Below the pieces are notes generated by a model. That model did not search any database. It was given only the letters and a program-made list of their open reading frames with translations, and had not been told where the DNA came from. Positions 26,640 through 37,179 of a stretch of DNA of 64,000 bases are shown piece by piece. The DNA is from Candidatus Pelagibacter ubique HIMB140 (GTDB taxonomy: Bacteria; Pseudomonadota; Alphaproteobacteria; Pelagibacterales; Pelagibacteraceae), in contig NZ_LAMZ01000001.1 of the NCBI RefSeq assembly GCF_025558165.1, positions 1,158,001 to 1,222,000 on the forward strand. The letters are read 5' to 3'. Made by a program: the position numbers and the translations under genes. Numbering within the stretch: position 1 is the first letter of the stretch; each line of letters opens with the position of its first letter.

Positions 26640-27931
26640 TGAAAAACATAGTTGTTGTTGGATCTCAATGGGGTGATGAAGGAAAAGGTAAGATTGTTGA
26701 TTGGTTATCTGAACAGGCAGATGTAGTTATTAGATTTCAAGGTGGTCATAATGCGGGCCACACTCTTGTTATTGATGGCGTTACTTATAAGCTAAGATTA
26801 CTTCCATCTGGCATTGTTAGAAAAGGTAAAATATCAATAATTGGTAATGGTGTTGTTGTAGATCCTTGGGCCTTATTGGAAGAAATTGAAGAGATTAAAT
26901 CTAAAGGTGTAGAAGTAGATGTAGATAACTTCATAATATCAGAATCTGCAAATCTGATTTTGCCATTCCATAGAGAAATGGATGAAATTAGAGAAGATAC
27001 GGCAGGAAAAAGTAAAATAGGAACTACCAGAAGAGGAATTGGTCCTGCTTATGAGGATAAAGTAGGAAGAAGATCAATAAGGGTTATGGATTTAAGATCA
27101 GAAAAAAATTTAGATCAAAGATTAGATTCTGTATTGATACATCATAATGCAATCAGAAAAGGACTTGGAAAAAAAATTTTTGAAAAAGATCAACTTAAAT
27201 TTGATTTACTCAAAATTGCTCCTAAAATATTAAAATTTTCACAGCCTGTATGGCTTAAAATTGATCAATTTAAAAAGCAAAAAAAGAAAATTTTATTTGA
27301 AGGTGCCCAAGGTATTTTACTTGATGTAGATCATGGAACTTATCCTTTTGTAACTTCATCTAATACAGTTGCTTCGAGCGCAGCTACTGGAACAGGCTGT
27401 GGTCCTAATTCAATAAACTATGTTTTAGGAATTACAAAAGCTTATACAACAAGAGTAGGGGAAGGGCCTTTTCCAACAGAACTAACTGATGAAGTAGGTG
27501 AACTTTTGGGCACACGTGGAAAAGAATTTGGAACTGTTACAAGTAGAAAAAGGAGATGTGGGTGGTTTGATGGTGTTCTAGTAAGACAAACAATTAAAGT
27601 TTCAGGTATAGATGGTATAGCTTTAACAAAATTGGACGTTCTTGATGAATTAGATGAAATTAAAATATGCATTGCTTATGAACTAGATGGAGAAAAATTA
27701 GATTATTTGCCTGCTGCTGTAGAGGATCAAATTAAAATAAAACCAATTTACAAATCTTTTCCAGGCTGGAAAGTATCTACTAGTGGAATTAAAAATATGG
27801 ACTCATTACCTGATAATGCAAAAAAATATATTTTTGCAGTAGAAGATTTTATAGGTGCAAAAATATCAAGCGTCTCTACTAGTCCTGAAAGAGATGATAC
27901 TATTTTAATTGAAAATCCTTTTGAAGCTTAA
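26639..27931 (+). CDS. purA: Adenylosuccinate synthetase
   Basis: A 430-residue GTP-dependent enzyme making adenylosuccinate from IMP and aspartate. It has the N-terminal P-loop [43 protein letters not shown] and the [12 protein letters not shown] segment. Full length. It converges on rpoH, and the two stop codons are nested in a single TTAA at 27928-27931. Confidence 0.98.
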   Translation: MKNIVVVGSQWGDEGKGKIVDWLSEQADVVIRFQGGHNAGHTLVIDGVTYKLRLLPSGIVRKGKISIIGNGVVVDPWALLEEIEEIKSKGVEVDVDNFIISESANLILPFHREMDEIREDTAGKSKIGTTRRGIGPAYEDKVGRRSIRVMDLRSEKNLDQRLDSVLIHHNAIRKGLGKKIFEKDQLKFDLLKIAPKILKFSQPVWLKIDQFKKQKKKILFEGAQGILLDVDHGTYPFVTSSNTVASSAATGTGCGPNSINYVLGITKAYTTRVGEGPFPTELTDEVGELLGTRGKEFGTVTSRKRRCGWFDGVLVRQTIKVSGIDGIALTKLDVLDELDEIKICIAYELDGEKLDYLPAAVEDQIKIKPIYKSFPGWKVSTSGIKNMDSLPDNAKKYIFAVEDFIGAKISSVSTSPERDDTILIENPFEA

Positions 27932-28821
27932 TTTGCAGGTAATAAATTTTTAGATTTAGCAAGAAGTAGCATTTGTTTTTGAAGTTTTTCAAATGCTTTA
28001 TTTTCTATTTGTCTAACTCTTTCTCTACTAATTTTATATTTTTTACTTAAATCTTCCAGGGTAGTTGGATCATCATTAAGTCTTCTTGAATACAATATCT
28101 CTCTTTCTCTATCATTAAGCACTGTAATAGAATCTTTTAATAAGTCTTTTCTTTGCTCCATTTCCTCATGTTGAGCAAATTTTAAATCATGATCAAGCTC
28201 TTTATCTACTAACCAGTCTTGCCATTCATCACCATCCTCTCCAACTTGAGCATTCAATGAAAACTCTTTTCCAGAAAGTCTTCTGTTCATTGAAACAACT
28301 TCTTCTTTACTCACATCAAGTTTGTTGGCAATATGGTTTACGTGTTCATCCCTTAAATCACCTTCAGTTTCAGGAGATATTTGGTTTTTAATTTTTTTTA
28401 AGTTGAAAAATAATTTTTTTTGAGCAGTTGTTGTTCCAATTTTTACAAGACTCCAAGATCTTAAAATATATTCTTGGATGGATGCTTTAATCCACCACAT
28501 AGCATAAGTTGCTAATCTAAAACCTTTTTCAGGTTCAAATTTTTTAACAGCCTGCATCAAACCAACATTTCCTTCTGAAATCATTTCATTAATTGGCAGA
28601 CCATAGCCTTTGTATCCCATAGCAATTTTTGCAACTAATCTTAAGTGACTAGTTACTAATTTTTCAGCAGCTTTAATATTTCCAGTTGTTTTCCAATTTT
28701 TGGCTAACATATATTCTTCTTCTGCAGCCAACATTGGGAATTTTTTAATCTGTTCTAAATAAGCAGAAAGACCACCCTCATTGGAAAGTGTAGGAAGATT
28801 GTTGCTCATAGTTGTGCTCAT
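27928..28821 (-). CDS. rpoH: RNA polymerase sigma factor RpoH (sigma-32)
   Basis: A 297-residue group 3 sigma factor for heat-shock promoters. Region 2 reads [43 protein letters not shown], and the RpoH-specific [10 protein letters not shown] (RpoH box) follows. Region 4 ends [28 protein letters not shown]. It lies 41 bases downstream of rluD, an arrangement frequent in alphaproteobacteria. No strong Shine-Dalgarno is seen before the ATG. Confidence 0.96.
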   Translation of the reverse strand: MSTTMSNNLPTLSNEGGLSAYLEQIKKFPMLAAEEEYMLAKNWKTTGNIKAAEKLVTSHLRLVAKIAMGYKGYGLPINEMISEGNVGLMQAVKKFEPEKGFRLATYAMWWIKASIQEYILRSWSLVKIGTTTAQKKLFFNLKKIKNQISPETEGDLRDEHVNHIANKLDVSKEEVVSMNRRLSGKEFSLNAQVGEDGDEWQDWLVDKELDHDLKFAQHEEMEQRKDLLKDSITVLNDREREILYSRRLNDDPTTLEDLSKKYKISRERVRQIENKAFEKLQKQMLLLAKSKNLLPAN

Positions 28822-28862
28822 AGCAGAGTTTATTTAGTTAATTATACTTAATTTTCAATAAT

Positions 28863-29843
28863 TTATTCTTCAGTGTTTCTAAGCATTTTTAAAATATTAT
28901 TTAGTTCTTGAGGCAAAATTGAGGTAAAAATCAGTTCTTTCTGAGTTCTAGGATGAACAAAGCCTAAAGTCTTTGCGTGTAGAAATTGTCTGTTTAAATT
29001 TGTAATTGAATTTTGAATGTCAAAATCAACATTTTTTAATTTTTTATATTTTTTTTTGTATTTATCATCACCAACTAAACTATTTCCTTTATAATTCATG
29101 TGCACTCTGATTTGATGAGTTCTACCAGTTTCTAATTTGCATTCGACTAAACTTAACGTTGGTATTTTTTTATTTTCGAATATTTCAATTGTTTTATAGT
29201 TCGTTACAGCTTTCTTACCCTTTGAACTGCTCACTTCCATAAGTTGTCTATTTTTTGAACTACGAGTAATAAATGTTTCTATCCTACCAAAAGATGGTCT
29301 TAGCTTTCCCCATATTAAAAGTTGGTATTCTCTAATAATTGTGTGCTTACTGAATTGTTTTGATAAATTTTCATGGGTCTCATTATTTTTTGCCACAACA
29401 ACTAAACCTGAAGTATTTTTATCAATTCTATGGACAATTCCAGGTCTTAATTCATCCCCAATAGTTGATAAAGATTCTTTATTATAATGCATCAATGCAT
29501 TTACAATTGTTTTGTCATAATTGCCTGCTCCAGGATGCATTATAATTCCTGAAGGTTTATCGATTACTAATAAATCAGAATCTTCATAAACGATATTCAA
29601 TTTAAAATCATAAGGCTTTAGAGATGCAATCTCTGGTTCTGGAATCGTAAGATTTACAACATCACCAATCGAAACTTTTTTAGATGGACTTTTAATTATT
29701 TCATTATTTAGTTTTAATTTTTCTTTTAAAATTAAATTTTTAACTCTGGTTCTACTAATAATTTCGTCTCTTTTGTTAATTAATACATCTACTCTTAAAT
29801 TCTTTTCTTCTTCTTCAACTATAAAATTAATGCTTTTTTCCAT
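28863..29843 (-). CDS. rluD: 23S rRNA pseudouridine synthase, RluA family
   Basis: A 326-residue enzyme with an N-terminal S4 RNA-binding domain (~12-75) and a catalytic domain containing IVYEDSDLLVIDKPSGIIMHPG and the catalytic Asp in HRIDKNTSGLVVVAK. It isomerises uridines in 23S rRNA helix 69 in the RluD group. RluD is the best fit by length and S4 domain, with RluC possible. It precedes rpoH on the same strand. Confidence 0.9.
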   Translation of the reverse strand: MEKSINFIVEEEEKNLRVDVLINKRDEIISRTRVKNLILKEKLKLNNEIIKSPSKKVSIGDVVNLTIPEPEIASLKPYDFKLNIVYEDSDLLVIDKPSGIIMHPGAGNYDKTIVNALMHYNKESLSTIGDELRPGIVHRIDKNTSGLVVVAKNNETHENLSKQFSKHTIIREYQLLIWGKLRPSFGRIETFITRSSKNRQLMEVSSSKGKKAVTNYKTIEIFENKKIPTLSLVECKLETGRTHQIRVHMNYKGNSLVGDDKYKKKYKKLKNVDFDIQNSITNLNRQFLHAKTLGFVHPRTQKELIFTSILPQELNNILKMLRNTEE

Positions 29844-29866
29844 AAAGTATAATATTAATACTAAAT

Positions 29867-29943
29867 GCGCTTGTAGCTCAACTGGATAGAGCGCCAGATT
29901 TCGGCTCTGGAGGTTCAGGGTTCGACTCCTTGCAGGCGCACCA
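29867..29943 (+). tRNA. tRNA-Arg (TCG)
   Basis: A 77-base cloverleaf. Acceptor GCGCTTG pairs with CAGGCGC (one G-T pair), the D-arm contains AGCTCAACTGGATAGAGC, the anticodon stem-loop is CCAGA-TTTCGGC-TCTGG with TCG, and the T-arm loop is TTCGACT. CCA is encoded at 29941-29943. It lies between the divergent rluD start and the end of the minus-strand ABC permease gene, only one base from the latter's stop codon. Confidence 0.96.
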
Positions 29944-29944
29944 T

Positions 29945-30736
29945 TTATTCTCCAATATTAATTAATGTCCCTTTTTCCCTAGCTTTATCAAACGAAAAAT
30001 AAAAAGTTGCTATAGCAACTGTGAAATAAAATGCATTTAGTGAAAGTGCGATACGAATGTTTTCATAGCTAACAATTCCATTGACTAAGATATTTCTGGT
30101 TTCTTCAAATATATAAACCAACGGCAATGCGTATGCTATTGATTGAAATATTTCAGGTAAAATTTCAACTGGATAATAGATACAGCCAAAAGGTGCCAAT
30201 AAAAACATTGTCGACCATGCAATATTCTCAAAAGATGGCCCAAATCTTAGCAACCCAGCTGAAACAAAAAGCCCCAAAGTAATTCCAAAAATATACAAAC
30301 TTAAAAAAAGAAAAGCTAATGGTAATCCCAAGTTTAATATAGATATGCCAAATAATGGTGAGGTTAAAAGTATCGCTGGAATTAATCCGATTAAAGCTCT
30401 TATTAAAGCGGTGATTACAAGTGCAGTAATTATTTCACTAATTTTCATTGGGGCAATAAATAAATTAGTAAAATTCCTACTCCAAATTTCTTCTAAAAAT
30501 AACATATTAAAACCAATGCTTGTTCTAAAAAGAAAATCATAAAGAATTGCACAAGACAATATAACTCCAACAGCTCCACTATAGTATGAACTGTGTGCTG
30601 CAAAAAAATTGGAAATGAAACCCCAAAGAGTTATCTGGATAGAGGGCCAATATATTAAATCAAGTATTCTCGGGAACGACCTAGTAATTAAATAAAAATG
30701 CCTTAAAAATAATCCATATATTCTTGTAATATTCAT
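29945..30736 (-). CDS. ABC-2 type exporter permease
   Basis: A 263-residue integral membrane protein with about six hydrophobic helices (among them VGVILSCAILYDFLF, ALVITALIRALIGLIPAILL, LPLAFLFLSLYIFGITLGLF). It is of the ABC-2 family, resembling YadH-type permeases. It forms a transporter with the ATPase encoded just upstream, with which it overlaps by four bases. The exported substrate is unknown. Confidence 0.87.
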   Translation of the reverse strand: MNITRIYGLFLRHFYLITRSFPRILDLIYWPSIQITLWGFISNFFAAHSSYYSGAVGVILSCAILYDFLFRTSIGFNMLFLEEIWSRNFTNLFIAPMKISEIITALVITALIRALIGLIPAILLTSPLFGISILNLGLPLAFLFLSLYIFGITLGLFVSAGLLRFGPSFENIAWSTMFLLAPFGCIYYPVEILPEIFQSIAYALPLVYIFEETRNILVNGIVSYENIRIALSLNAFYFTVAIATFYFSFDKAREKGTLINIGE

Positions 30737-31461
30737 TTATCTTTCCTAACAATTTCTAAAAAAACTTCTTCCAAGTTTTTTTGTCCATATTTTTTTATTA
30801 AATCTTCTGGGGTACCACTGTCGACGATAGTACCATCCTTCATCATCATAACAGAATTACATAATCTTTTTACTTCATCCATGTTATGAGAAGCCAGCAA
30901 AACAGATATTTTTTTTTCTTCTTTATACTTTTCCAAAAAGGTTCTAATAAAATCTGCTGTTTCGGGGTCTAGAGCAGCTGTTGGCTCATCTAACAAGAGC
31001 ACAGTAGGATCATTAATTAATGCTTTCGCAAGACTTACCCTATTTTTTTGTCCTGATGATAGCTCTCCTGTAATTTTATCTAAAAGATCTCCCAATCTTA
31101 ATTTTTCTGAGAGAAAATTAATTCTCTCATTCAAATTTTGAATATTATATAGTTTTCCATACACAATTAAATTTTGGTTTACTGTTAATTTTTTAGGCAA
31201 TTCAATGTAGGGAGAAATAAAATTCATTTTGTGTAGAATTGAAATTTTATTATTTTCAATATTTTTACCGTTAATTAAGACTTGGCCACTTGTGGGTTTT
31301 AATAATCCTAGTATCATTCCAATTGTTGTTGTTTTTCCACAACCATTTGGACCTAACAGTCCTACTATTTCATTTTCATTAATTTTAAAATTTATATTAT
31401 TAACTGCTTTTTTAATCTTATATGATTTTGATAGATTTATGACTTCTATTGAGTTTTTCAT
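30733..31461 (-). CDS. ABC exporter ATP-binding protein
   Basis: A 242-residue ABC ATPase. Walker A is GPNGCGKTT (~35-43), the signature LSSGQKNRVSLAKAL has SSGQ in place of SGGQ, and Walker B is VLLLDEPTAALD, followed by the switch histidine in LLASHNMDE. It is similar to YadG-type exporter ATPases. It overlaps sua5 upstream and the permease downstream by four bases each, so all three are one operon. Confidence 0.9.
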   Translation of the reverse strand: MKNSIEVINLSKSYKIKKAVNNINFKINENEIVGLLGPNGCGKTTTIGMILGLLKPTSGQVLINGKNIENNKISILHKMNFISPYIELPKKLTVNQNLIVYGKLYNIQNLNERINFLSEKLRLGDLLDKITGELSSGQKNRVSLAKALINDPTVLLLDEPTAALDPETADFIRTFLEKYKEEKKISVLLASHNMDEVKRLCNSVMMMKDGTIVDSGTPEDLIKKYGQKNLEEVFLEIVRKDK

Positions 31462-32393
31462 TTGAAGTTTGATGCTCTCTTGAGTCTGTCATTTATTGTT
31501 TTTCCAATTCCTTCATTTGGTATTTTTTCTACAGCTATTGATTTATATTTATCTTTTTTTATTTTTCTCAAAACACTATACAGGTTTCTGGCAGCTTCAT
31601 TTAAGTTATTTGTTTTGCTTAAATAATAAATATCTTTAGATATATTTTCTCTTTTTTTTAAGAGTACAAAAGCTTCATTTTTTTTGTTTTTTTTTGCGTT
31701 CATTCTTAAAGGTAATCCTGGAGAATAGTGTAAAGGAAATAGACCAGGAGAAATTTTATCTTTTGAATTTATATTAATTATTATTTTTTGATTCAAAGTT
31801 TTTTTAATCTTTGAAACACTCAATCCTCCATATCTTAGTAATCTAGGTTTATTTGTTATATTTAATATTGTAGACTCGACACCAATTTTACAAACACCAC
31901 CATTCAAAATAAATTTTATTTTGTTGCCAAATTCATCTTTGACGTCTGCTGCTTTTACTGCACTTAATCTTGAAGAAATATTAGCACTTGGTGCTGCAAT
32001 TGGATATTTTAAATTTTTGAGTAATTTTCTAAATAGAGGATGTTTTGGAAATCTTATAGCAACTGTTTTTTTATTATTGGTTACAAACTTTGATATTTTA
32101 GAATTTTTTTTGAGCTTCAATATATATGTTATTGGTCCTGGAGAAAATTTTTTATAAAGTTTAATAAAACTATCATTTATCTCACAGTCTTCTGAAATTT
32201 TTTTTAAATTATAGTAGTGAACAATTAGTGGATTGTTAGTAGGTCTTCTTTTTAGTTTAAAAATTTTTTTAACAGCTGTGTCTGAGTATGCGTTGCCTGC
32301 GAGTCCGTAAACAGTTTCTGTTGGAACAGCTACACAATGACTTTTATCTAAGTAATTTTTCGCTTTTTTGATGTTTGATTGAATATTTTTCAT
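31458..32393 (-). CDS. sua5: L-threonylcarbamoyladenylate synthase (Sua5/YwlC type)
   Basis: A 311-residue enzyme making threonylcarbamoyl-AMP for the t6A37 tRNA modification. The YrdC domain has VAVPTETVYGLAGNAYSD, KRRPTNNPLIVHY, IAIRFPKH-like VAIRFPKH and AAPSANIS. The linker SPGLFPLHYSPGLPL and a short C-terminal Sua5 domain mark the longer Sua5 form. ATG at 32391-32393 (MKNIQSNIKKAKNYL) is preferred; an open frame extends upstream to 32480 but runs opposite the xseB start and adds residues unlike the family. Confidence 0.93.
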   Translation of the reverse strand: MKNIQSNIKKAKNYLDKSHCVAVPTETVYGLAGNAYSDTAVKKIFKLKRRPTNNPLIVHYYNLKKISEDCEINDSFIKLYKKFSPGPITYILKLKKNSKISKFVTNNKKTVAIRFPKHPLFRKLLKNLKYPIAAPSANISSRLSAVKAADVKDEFGNKIKFILNGGVCKIGVESTILNITNKPRLLRYGGLSVSKIKKTLNQKIIININSKDKISPGLFPLHYSPGLPLRMNAKKNKKNEAFVLLKKRENISKDIYYLSKTNNLNEAARNLYSVLRKIKKDKYKSIAVEKIPNEGIGKTINDRLKRASNFK

Positions 32394-32413
32394 GTAATAG
32401 TAATGATTAATAT

Positions 32414-32650
32414 ATGAAAGATAAAAATTTACCACTCGATTATGATAATAGAACGCTTGAAGAGTTAACAGATGAAGCAAATCAAATGATAAAGTCTTTA
32501 GAAGAAAAAGATGACCTAGACAATTCTGTAGAAAGCTATCAAGAGTTACTAAAATTAAATAATTTAATTGAAAAAAAATTTCAAAAAAATTTAAGATCTA
32601 TTAGTGAAAATACAAATAAAAAAATTAAGGATATCATTAAGAGAAAGTGA
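32414..32650 (+). CDS. xseB: Exodeoxyribonuclease VII small subunit
   Basis: A 78-residue helical protein with the XseB pattern: TLEELTDEANQMIKSLEEKDDLDNSVESYQ (the usual core is LExIvxxLExgxlsLeeslxlyexG). It associates with XseA, not in this window, to degrade single-stranded DNA. Position before ispA and dxs is the standard bacterial order. Its stop overlaps the ispA GTG. Confidence 0.88.
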   Translation: MKDKNLPLDYDNRTLEELTDEANQMIKSLEEKDDLDNSVESYQELLKLNNLIEKKFQKNLRSISENTNKKIKDIIKRK

Positions 32651-33519
32651 AAAATCAACTTAATAAAATTGCAAAAGATACCAATTTATTCTTGAAAAAA
32701 TATATTCAGGAACAAGAAAATTCCAAATTAATTTATGCAATGAAGTATGGATTATTTCCTGGAGGAAAAAAAATTAGATCTAAAATATTAATTGATATTG
32801 GATCGTTATTCTCAATTAACTATCACACATTAATTGCTATAGGCGCTGCTGTAGAATGTATTCATGCTTATTCTCTTATTCATGATGATTTACCATGCAT
32901 GGATAATGATAATATGAGAAGAGGTAAACCATCAACTCATATTAAATTTGGTGAGTCGACAGCTGTCCTCGCTGGAAATTCATTATTAACAATGGCTTTT
33001 GAAATTTTAACTAGTTCCAAGATAAAGTTGAGGGACAAAATTAAAGTTAAATTAGTAGATAAACTTTCTATGTGTTCAGGACATTTGGGTATAGCGGGTG
33101 GTCAATATTTAGATTTAGATTTTGAAAAAAAGAAAGTTTCAGAAAAACAAATTATAGAAATGGAAATTAAAAAAACAGGAAAACTTTTTAGTTTTTGTTG
33201 TGCAGTACCAGCAATCATTAAGGAGAAAAGTCTAAAGGAAATAAAATTTTTTGAGAGTCTTGGTTCTGATATTGGTCTTCTTTTTCAAATAGCAGATGAT
33301 TTAATAGATTTTAAAGGTAATTCTAAAATTGCTGGGAAGAGAACAAAAAAAGATCAAAAAAAAGGCAAAGCTACGCTTATAAGTTTACTAGGTTATGATG
33401 CTTCAATCAAATATTGTGGTAAGATTATTTCAGATATTAATAGAAATTTAAAAATTTATGGTTCAAAATCAGAAAATTTAAACGATACATTAGAATTTAT
33501 ATTGAATAGAAATAAATGA
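32647..33519 (+). CDS. ispA: Polyprenyl (farnesyl/geranylgeranyl) diphosphate synthase
   Basis: A 290-residue trans-prenyltransferase. The first Asp-rich motif is [17 protein letters not shown] and the second [21 protein letters not shown] and GGQYLDLD are also present. By context (xseB-ispA-dxs) it is the short-chain synthase making FPP. The start is GTG at 32647, overlapping xseB by four bases. A second, long-chain synthase is at 37176-38189. Confidence 0.92.
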   Translation: MKNQLNKIAKDTNLFLKKYIQEQENSKLIYAMKYGLFPGGKKIRSKILIDIGSLFSINYHTLIAIGAAVECIHAYSLIHDDLPCMDNDNMRRGKPSTHIKFGESTAVLAGNSLLTMAFEILTSSKIKLRDKIKVKLVDKLSMCSGHLGIAGGQYLDLDFEKKKVSEKQIIEMEIKKTGKLFSFCCAVPAIIKEKSLKEIKFFESLGSDIGLLFQIADDLIDFKGNSKIAGKRTKKDQKKGKATLISLLGYDASIKYCGKIISDINRNLKIYGSKSENLNDTLEFILNRNK

Positions 33520-35432
33520 AAAATAATTACAAGTTTTTAGATAATATTAACTTTCCATCCGATTTAAGAAAAGTTTCTGAAAATGATTTACAACAAGTGG
33601 CTGATGAAGTTAGAGAAGAGATGATCAGTGCAGTATCTAAAACTGGTGGACATTTAGGTGCAGGTCTAGGGGTTGTTGAGCTGACTGTAGCTCTGCACTA
33701 TGTTTTTGACACACCTAATGATAGATTAATTTGGGATGTAGGACACCAAGCATACCCACATAAAATTTTAACAGGAAGAAAACAAAAAATTACAACCTTA
33801 AGACAAGGCAACGGTTTATCAGGTTTTACTAAAAGATCTGAGAGTGAGTATGACCCATTTGGTGCAGCTCATAGTTCCACATCTATATCATCTGCACTTG
33901 GCATGGCTGAAGCAAATAAATTAGAAAATAAATCTTCGAATGTAATAGCAGTTATTGGAGATGGCGCAATTAGTGCTGGTATGGCATATGAAGCTATGAA
34001 TAATGCTGGCGCATCAAAAACTAAAATGATCGTTATATTAAATGATAATGACATGTCTATAGCAAAACCAGTAGGAGCAATGAGAACATATTTAGCAAAG
34101 TTATTTACTGGAAAAATCTATTTTAGCTTAAGAGAAACTTTAAAATTAATCACCTCAGCTTTTTCAAAAAGATTCAGTGCTAAAGCTGGTAAGGCAGAAG
34201 ATTTTTTTCGTTCTGCTGTCACCGGTGGAACACTATTTAGCTCACTTGGTTTTTATTATGCAGGACCAATAGATGGACATGATCTTTCCACACTTGTCCC
34301 TATTTTAAGAAATGCTAGAGACTCAAAGCATGAGGGTCCAATTATGATACATATTAAAACTCAAAAAGGAAAAGGATATTCTTATGCTGAAAAAGCTAGC
34401 GATCACTATCATGGAGTATCAAAATTTAATGTTGAAACTGGAGAGCAACAAAAAAGTGGTTCTAATTTACCTTCATATACAAAAGTTTTTGCAAATACAC
34501 TTGTTAAGCATGCAAAAAAAGACAGTAAGATTGTTGGAATAACTGCAGCAATGCCAGGTGGAACCGGTATGGATATCTTTGGCAAGGAATTTCCAAAAAG
34601 AATGTTTGACGTTGGTATAGCTGAACAGCATGCAGTTACTTTTGCTGCGGGTCTTGCAACAGAAGGGTATAAACCCTATGCCGCTATCTATTCTACCTTT
34701 CTTCAGAGAGCTTACGATCAAGTAGTGCATGATGTAGCAATACAGAGTCTACCTGTAAGATTTGCAATTGATAGAGCTGGATTAGTTGGCGCAGATGGAT
34801 CAACGCATGCAGGGTCTTTTGATATTACTTATTTGTCAACTTTACCAAATTTTATCGTGATGGCAGCTAGTGATGAAGCTGAGTTAATAAAAATGATTAA
34901 TACTTCGGTTGATATTAATGATAAACCCTGTGCAATAAGATATCCAAGAGGAACAGGTATTGGAGTTGAACTTCCTTCAATAGAGGAAAAAATAGAGATA
35001 GGTAAAGGAAAAATTATTCAGCAAGGAACTCAAGTTTGTTTGTTGAGCTTAGGAACTAGACTTGAAGAATGTAAAGTAGCTGCAGAAGAATTGAAAGCAA
35101 AGGGTATTTCAACAACAATTATAGATGCCAGATTTGCAAAACCTTTAGATGAAGACTTAATTTTAAAATCTGCAAGAGAACATGAATTAATGATTACAAT
35201 TGAGGAAGGTTCTATAGGAGGATTTGGTTCCCATGTTAAAAATTTATTAGCTGAAAAAGGGATATTTGATAAAGGGTTAAAATTTAGATCCATGACTCTT
35301 CCAGATGAATTCATAGAGCAAGATAATCCAAAAAATATGTATGATATTGCTGGACTTAATAGTCCACAAATTACAAAAAAAGTTTTAGAAGTTTTATTTA
35401 ATAAGGATTCAATTAGAGTAGTAAAAAACTAA
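33516..35432 (+). CDS. dxs: 1-deoxy-D-xylulose-5-phosphate synthase
   Basis: A 638-residue thiamine-diphosphate enzyme, first step of the MEP isoprenoid pathway (pyruvate plus glyceraldehyde-3-phosphate). It has [37 protein letters not shown], the ThDP motif [29 protein letters not shown], and [15 protein letters not shown]. Overlaps ispA by four bases. Confidence 0.97.
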   Translation: MKNNYKFLDNINFPSDLRKVSENDLQQVADEVREEMISAVSKTGGHLGAGLGVVELTVALHYVFDTPNDRLIWDVGHQAYPHKILTGRKQKITTLRQGNGLSGFTKRSESEYDPFGAAHSSTSISSALGMAEANKLENKSSNVIAVIGDGAISAGMAYEAMNNAGASKTKMIVILNDNDMSIAKPVGAMRTYLAKLFTGKIYFSLRETLKLITSAFSKRFSAKAGKAEDFFRSAVTGGTLFSSLGFYYAGPIDGHDLSTLVPILRNARDSKHEGPIMIHIKTQKGKGYSYAEKASDHYHGVSKFNVETGEQQKSGSNLPSYTKVFANTLVKHAKKDSKIVGITAAMPGGTGMDIFGKEFPKRMFDVGIAEQHAVTFAAGLATEGYKPYAAIYSTFLQRAYDQVVHDVAIQSLPVRFAIDRAGLVGADGSTHAGSFDITYLSTLPNFIVMAASDEAELIKMINTSVDINDKPCAIRYPRGTGIGVELPSIEEKIEIGKGKIIQQGTQVCLLSLGTRLEECKVAAEELKAKGISTTIIDARFAKPLDEDLILKSAREHELMITIEEGSIGGFGSHVKNLLAEKGIFDKGLKFRSMTLPDEFIEQDNPKNMYDIAGLNSPQITKKVLEVLFNKDSIRVVKN

Positions 35433-35436
35433 TTAT

Positions 35437-36519
35437 TTATCTGCACTGAGCCTGATTCATTAGGTAGTGGTCTAATAAAACACAATTCATCATAGCTTCT
35501 CCAACTGGAACAGCTCTTATTCCTACGCAAGGGTCATGTCTCCCTTTAACTGATATTGTGGTATTTTTTCCGAATTTATTAATAGTTTTTCTTGTAGTTA
35601 AAATTGAAGATGTAGGTTTAACTGCAAATGATGCTATTATTTCTTGCCCTGAAGAAATTCCGCCTAAGATCCCGCCTGCATTATTAGAGTTAAATTTTAA
35701 TTTTTTATTTTTTAATGATATTTCGTCAGAGTTTTGCTCGCCACTTAGTTGTGCAGAATTCATTCCAGCACCAACATTTACTCCTTTAACTGCGTTAATG
35801 CTCATAAACGCTGATGCAATGTCAGAATCTAATTTTGAATAAATAGGCGCACCAAGACCTGCAGGAATACCTCTTGCTCTAACCTCTATTACAGCACCAC
35901 ATGATGACCCTGATTTTCTTACACCAAGTAAATATTTTTCCCATAACTTAATCATAGACTTATCTGGACAAAAGAATGGATTTTTTGAAATAATTTTATC
36001 ATTCCACTGTGACGTATCACATCCTAAGATTCCTAATTGAGTTACAGCACCTATAACTTTAAATTTTTTTCCTAATTTTTTTTGAAGTACTAGTTTAGCT
36101 ATAGCACCAGCCGCAACTCTTGAAGCTGTCTCTCTAGCTGAAGATCTTCCTCCACCTCTGTAATCTCTAATTCCGTATTTTTTGAAATAGGTAAAGTCCG
36201 CATGCCCTGGTCTGAATTTATCTTTTATATTTCCATAATCTTTAGATCTCATGTCTTTATTATAAATAATTAAAGAAATTGGTGTGCCAGTAGTTTTTCC
36301 TTCAAATACACCTGAAAGTATTTGGACTTTATCGTCTTCTTTTCTTTGTGTGGTAAATTTTGATTGTCCAGGTTTTCTTTTATCTAATTCTAATTGAATA
36401 TCTTTTTCATCTAGATTTATGTTTGGAGGACAACCGTCAATTATACAACCAATAGCAGGACCGTGAGATTCACCCCAAGTTGTGAAACGAAATAGCTTTC
36501 CAAAAGTGTTAAATGACAT
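35437..36519 (-). CDS. aroC: Chorismate synthase
   Basis: A 360-residue FMN-dependent enzyme, last shikimate-pathway step, converting EPSP to chorismate. The three signatures are present: [17 protein letters not shown], the RPGHAD...[20 protein letters not shown] block, and the C-terminal [17 protein letters not shown]. It converges on dxs with four bases between stops and diverges from pdxH. Confidence 0.97.
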   Translation of the reverse strand: MSFNTFGKLFRFTTWGESHGPAIGCIIDGCPPNINLDEKDIQLELDKRKPGQSKFTTQRKEDDKVQILSGVFEGKTTGTPISLIIYNKDMRSKDYGNIKDKFRPGHADFTYFKKYGIRDYRGGGRSSARETASRVAAGAIAKLVLQKKLGKKFKVIGAVTQLGILGCDTSQWNDKIISKNPFFCPDKSMIKLWEKYLLGVRKSGSSCGAVIEVRARGIPAGLGAPIYSKLDSDIASAFMSINAVKGVNVGAGMNSAQLSGEQNSDEISLKNKKLKFNSNNAGGILGGISSGQEIIASFAVKPTSSILTTRKTINKFGKNTTISVKGRHDPCVGIRAVPVGEAMMNCVLLDHYLMNQAQCR

Positions 36520-36552
36520 TATTTATATTATATAGATTATTTTGTTTAAATT

Positions 36553-37179
36553 ATGAATGAAAAAAACCAACTTGGTATAAACAGCTGCTTTTTAAATTTA
36601 GATGACCCAATTAAGTTATTTGAAATATGGATGGAAAAAGCCAAACAGACTGAACCAAATGATCCAAATGCAGTTGCGCTAGCAACTTCAAGTAAAAATA
36701 ATGTTCCATCAGTCAGAATGGTGCTCCTTAAGGATTTTAATAAAGATGGATTTGTTTTCTACACTAATTTAAATAGTCGAAAAGGTAATGAACTAAAGGA
36801 AAATCCTAACGCTTCAATGTGTTTTCATTGGAAAAGTCTTTTAAGACAAGTCAGAATTACTGGGACTGTATCATTAGTTTCTGATGATGTTGCAGATGAA
36901 TATTATTCTTCCAGAGCATATGAAAGTAGAATTGGTGCATGGGCATCAAATCAGAGCCAAGAATTAAAAAATAGAGATGAATTGATAAATTCAATTAAGG
37001 TATATAAAAATAAATATTCTGATGAAACAAAAGTTCCTAGACCAAAACACTGGTCTGGGTGGAATTTAAATCCACAAAATATAGAGTTTTGGCTAGATGG
37101 AGAAAATAGAATTCATGAAAGATTACTCTATACAAAAAGCCAGAATGGATTATGGAATAAAGCTTTATTAAGTCCTTAA
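36553..37179 (+). CDS. pdxH: Pyridoxamine 5'-phosphate oxidase
   Basis: A 208-residue FMN enzyme oxidising PNP/PMP to pyridoxal phosphate. It has PNAVALATSSKNNVPSVRMVLLKDF, GFVFYTNLNSRKGNEL, HWKSLLRQVRITG, RIGAWASNQS and the C-terminal FWLDGENRIHERLLY (RLH-like). It overlaps the opposing prenyl synthase gene by four bases at their 3' ends. Confidence 0.96.
   Translation: MNEKNQLGINSCFLNLDDPIKLFEIWMEKAKQTEPNDPNAVALATSSKNNVPSVRMVLLKDFNKDGFVFYTNLNSRKGNELKENPNASMCFHWKSLLRQVRITGTVSLVSDDVADEYYSSRAYESRIGAWASNQSQELKNRDELINSIKVYKNKYSDETKVPRPKHWSGWNLNPQNIEFWLDGENRIHERLLYTKSQNGLWNKALLSP

Noticed and set aside
29867..29943. tRNA-Arg gene as an integration (att) site
   Set aside because: No integrase, no partial tRNA duplicate and no mobile genes are found nearby.
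32394..32480. Extended N-terminus of Sua5
   Set aside because: It reads opposite the xseB start and precedes a good ATG with the normal family N-terminus.
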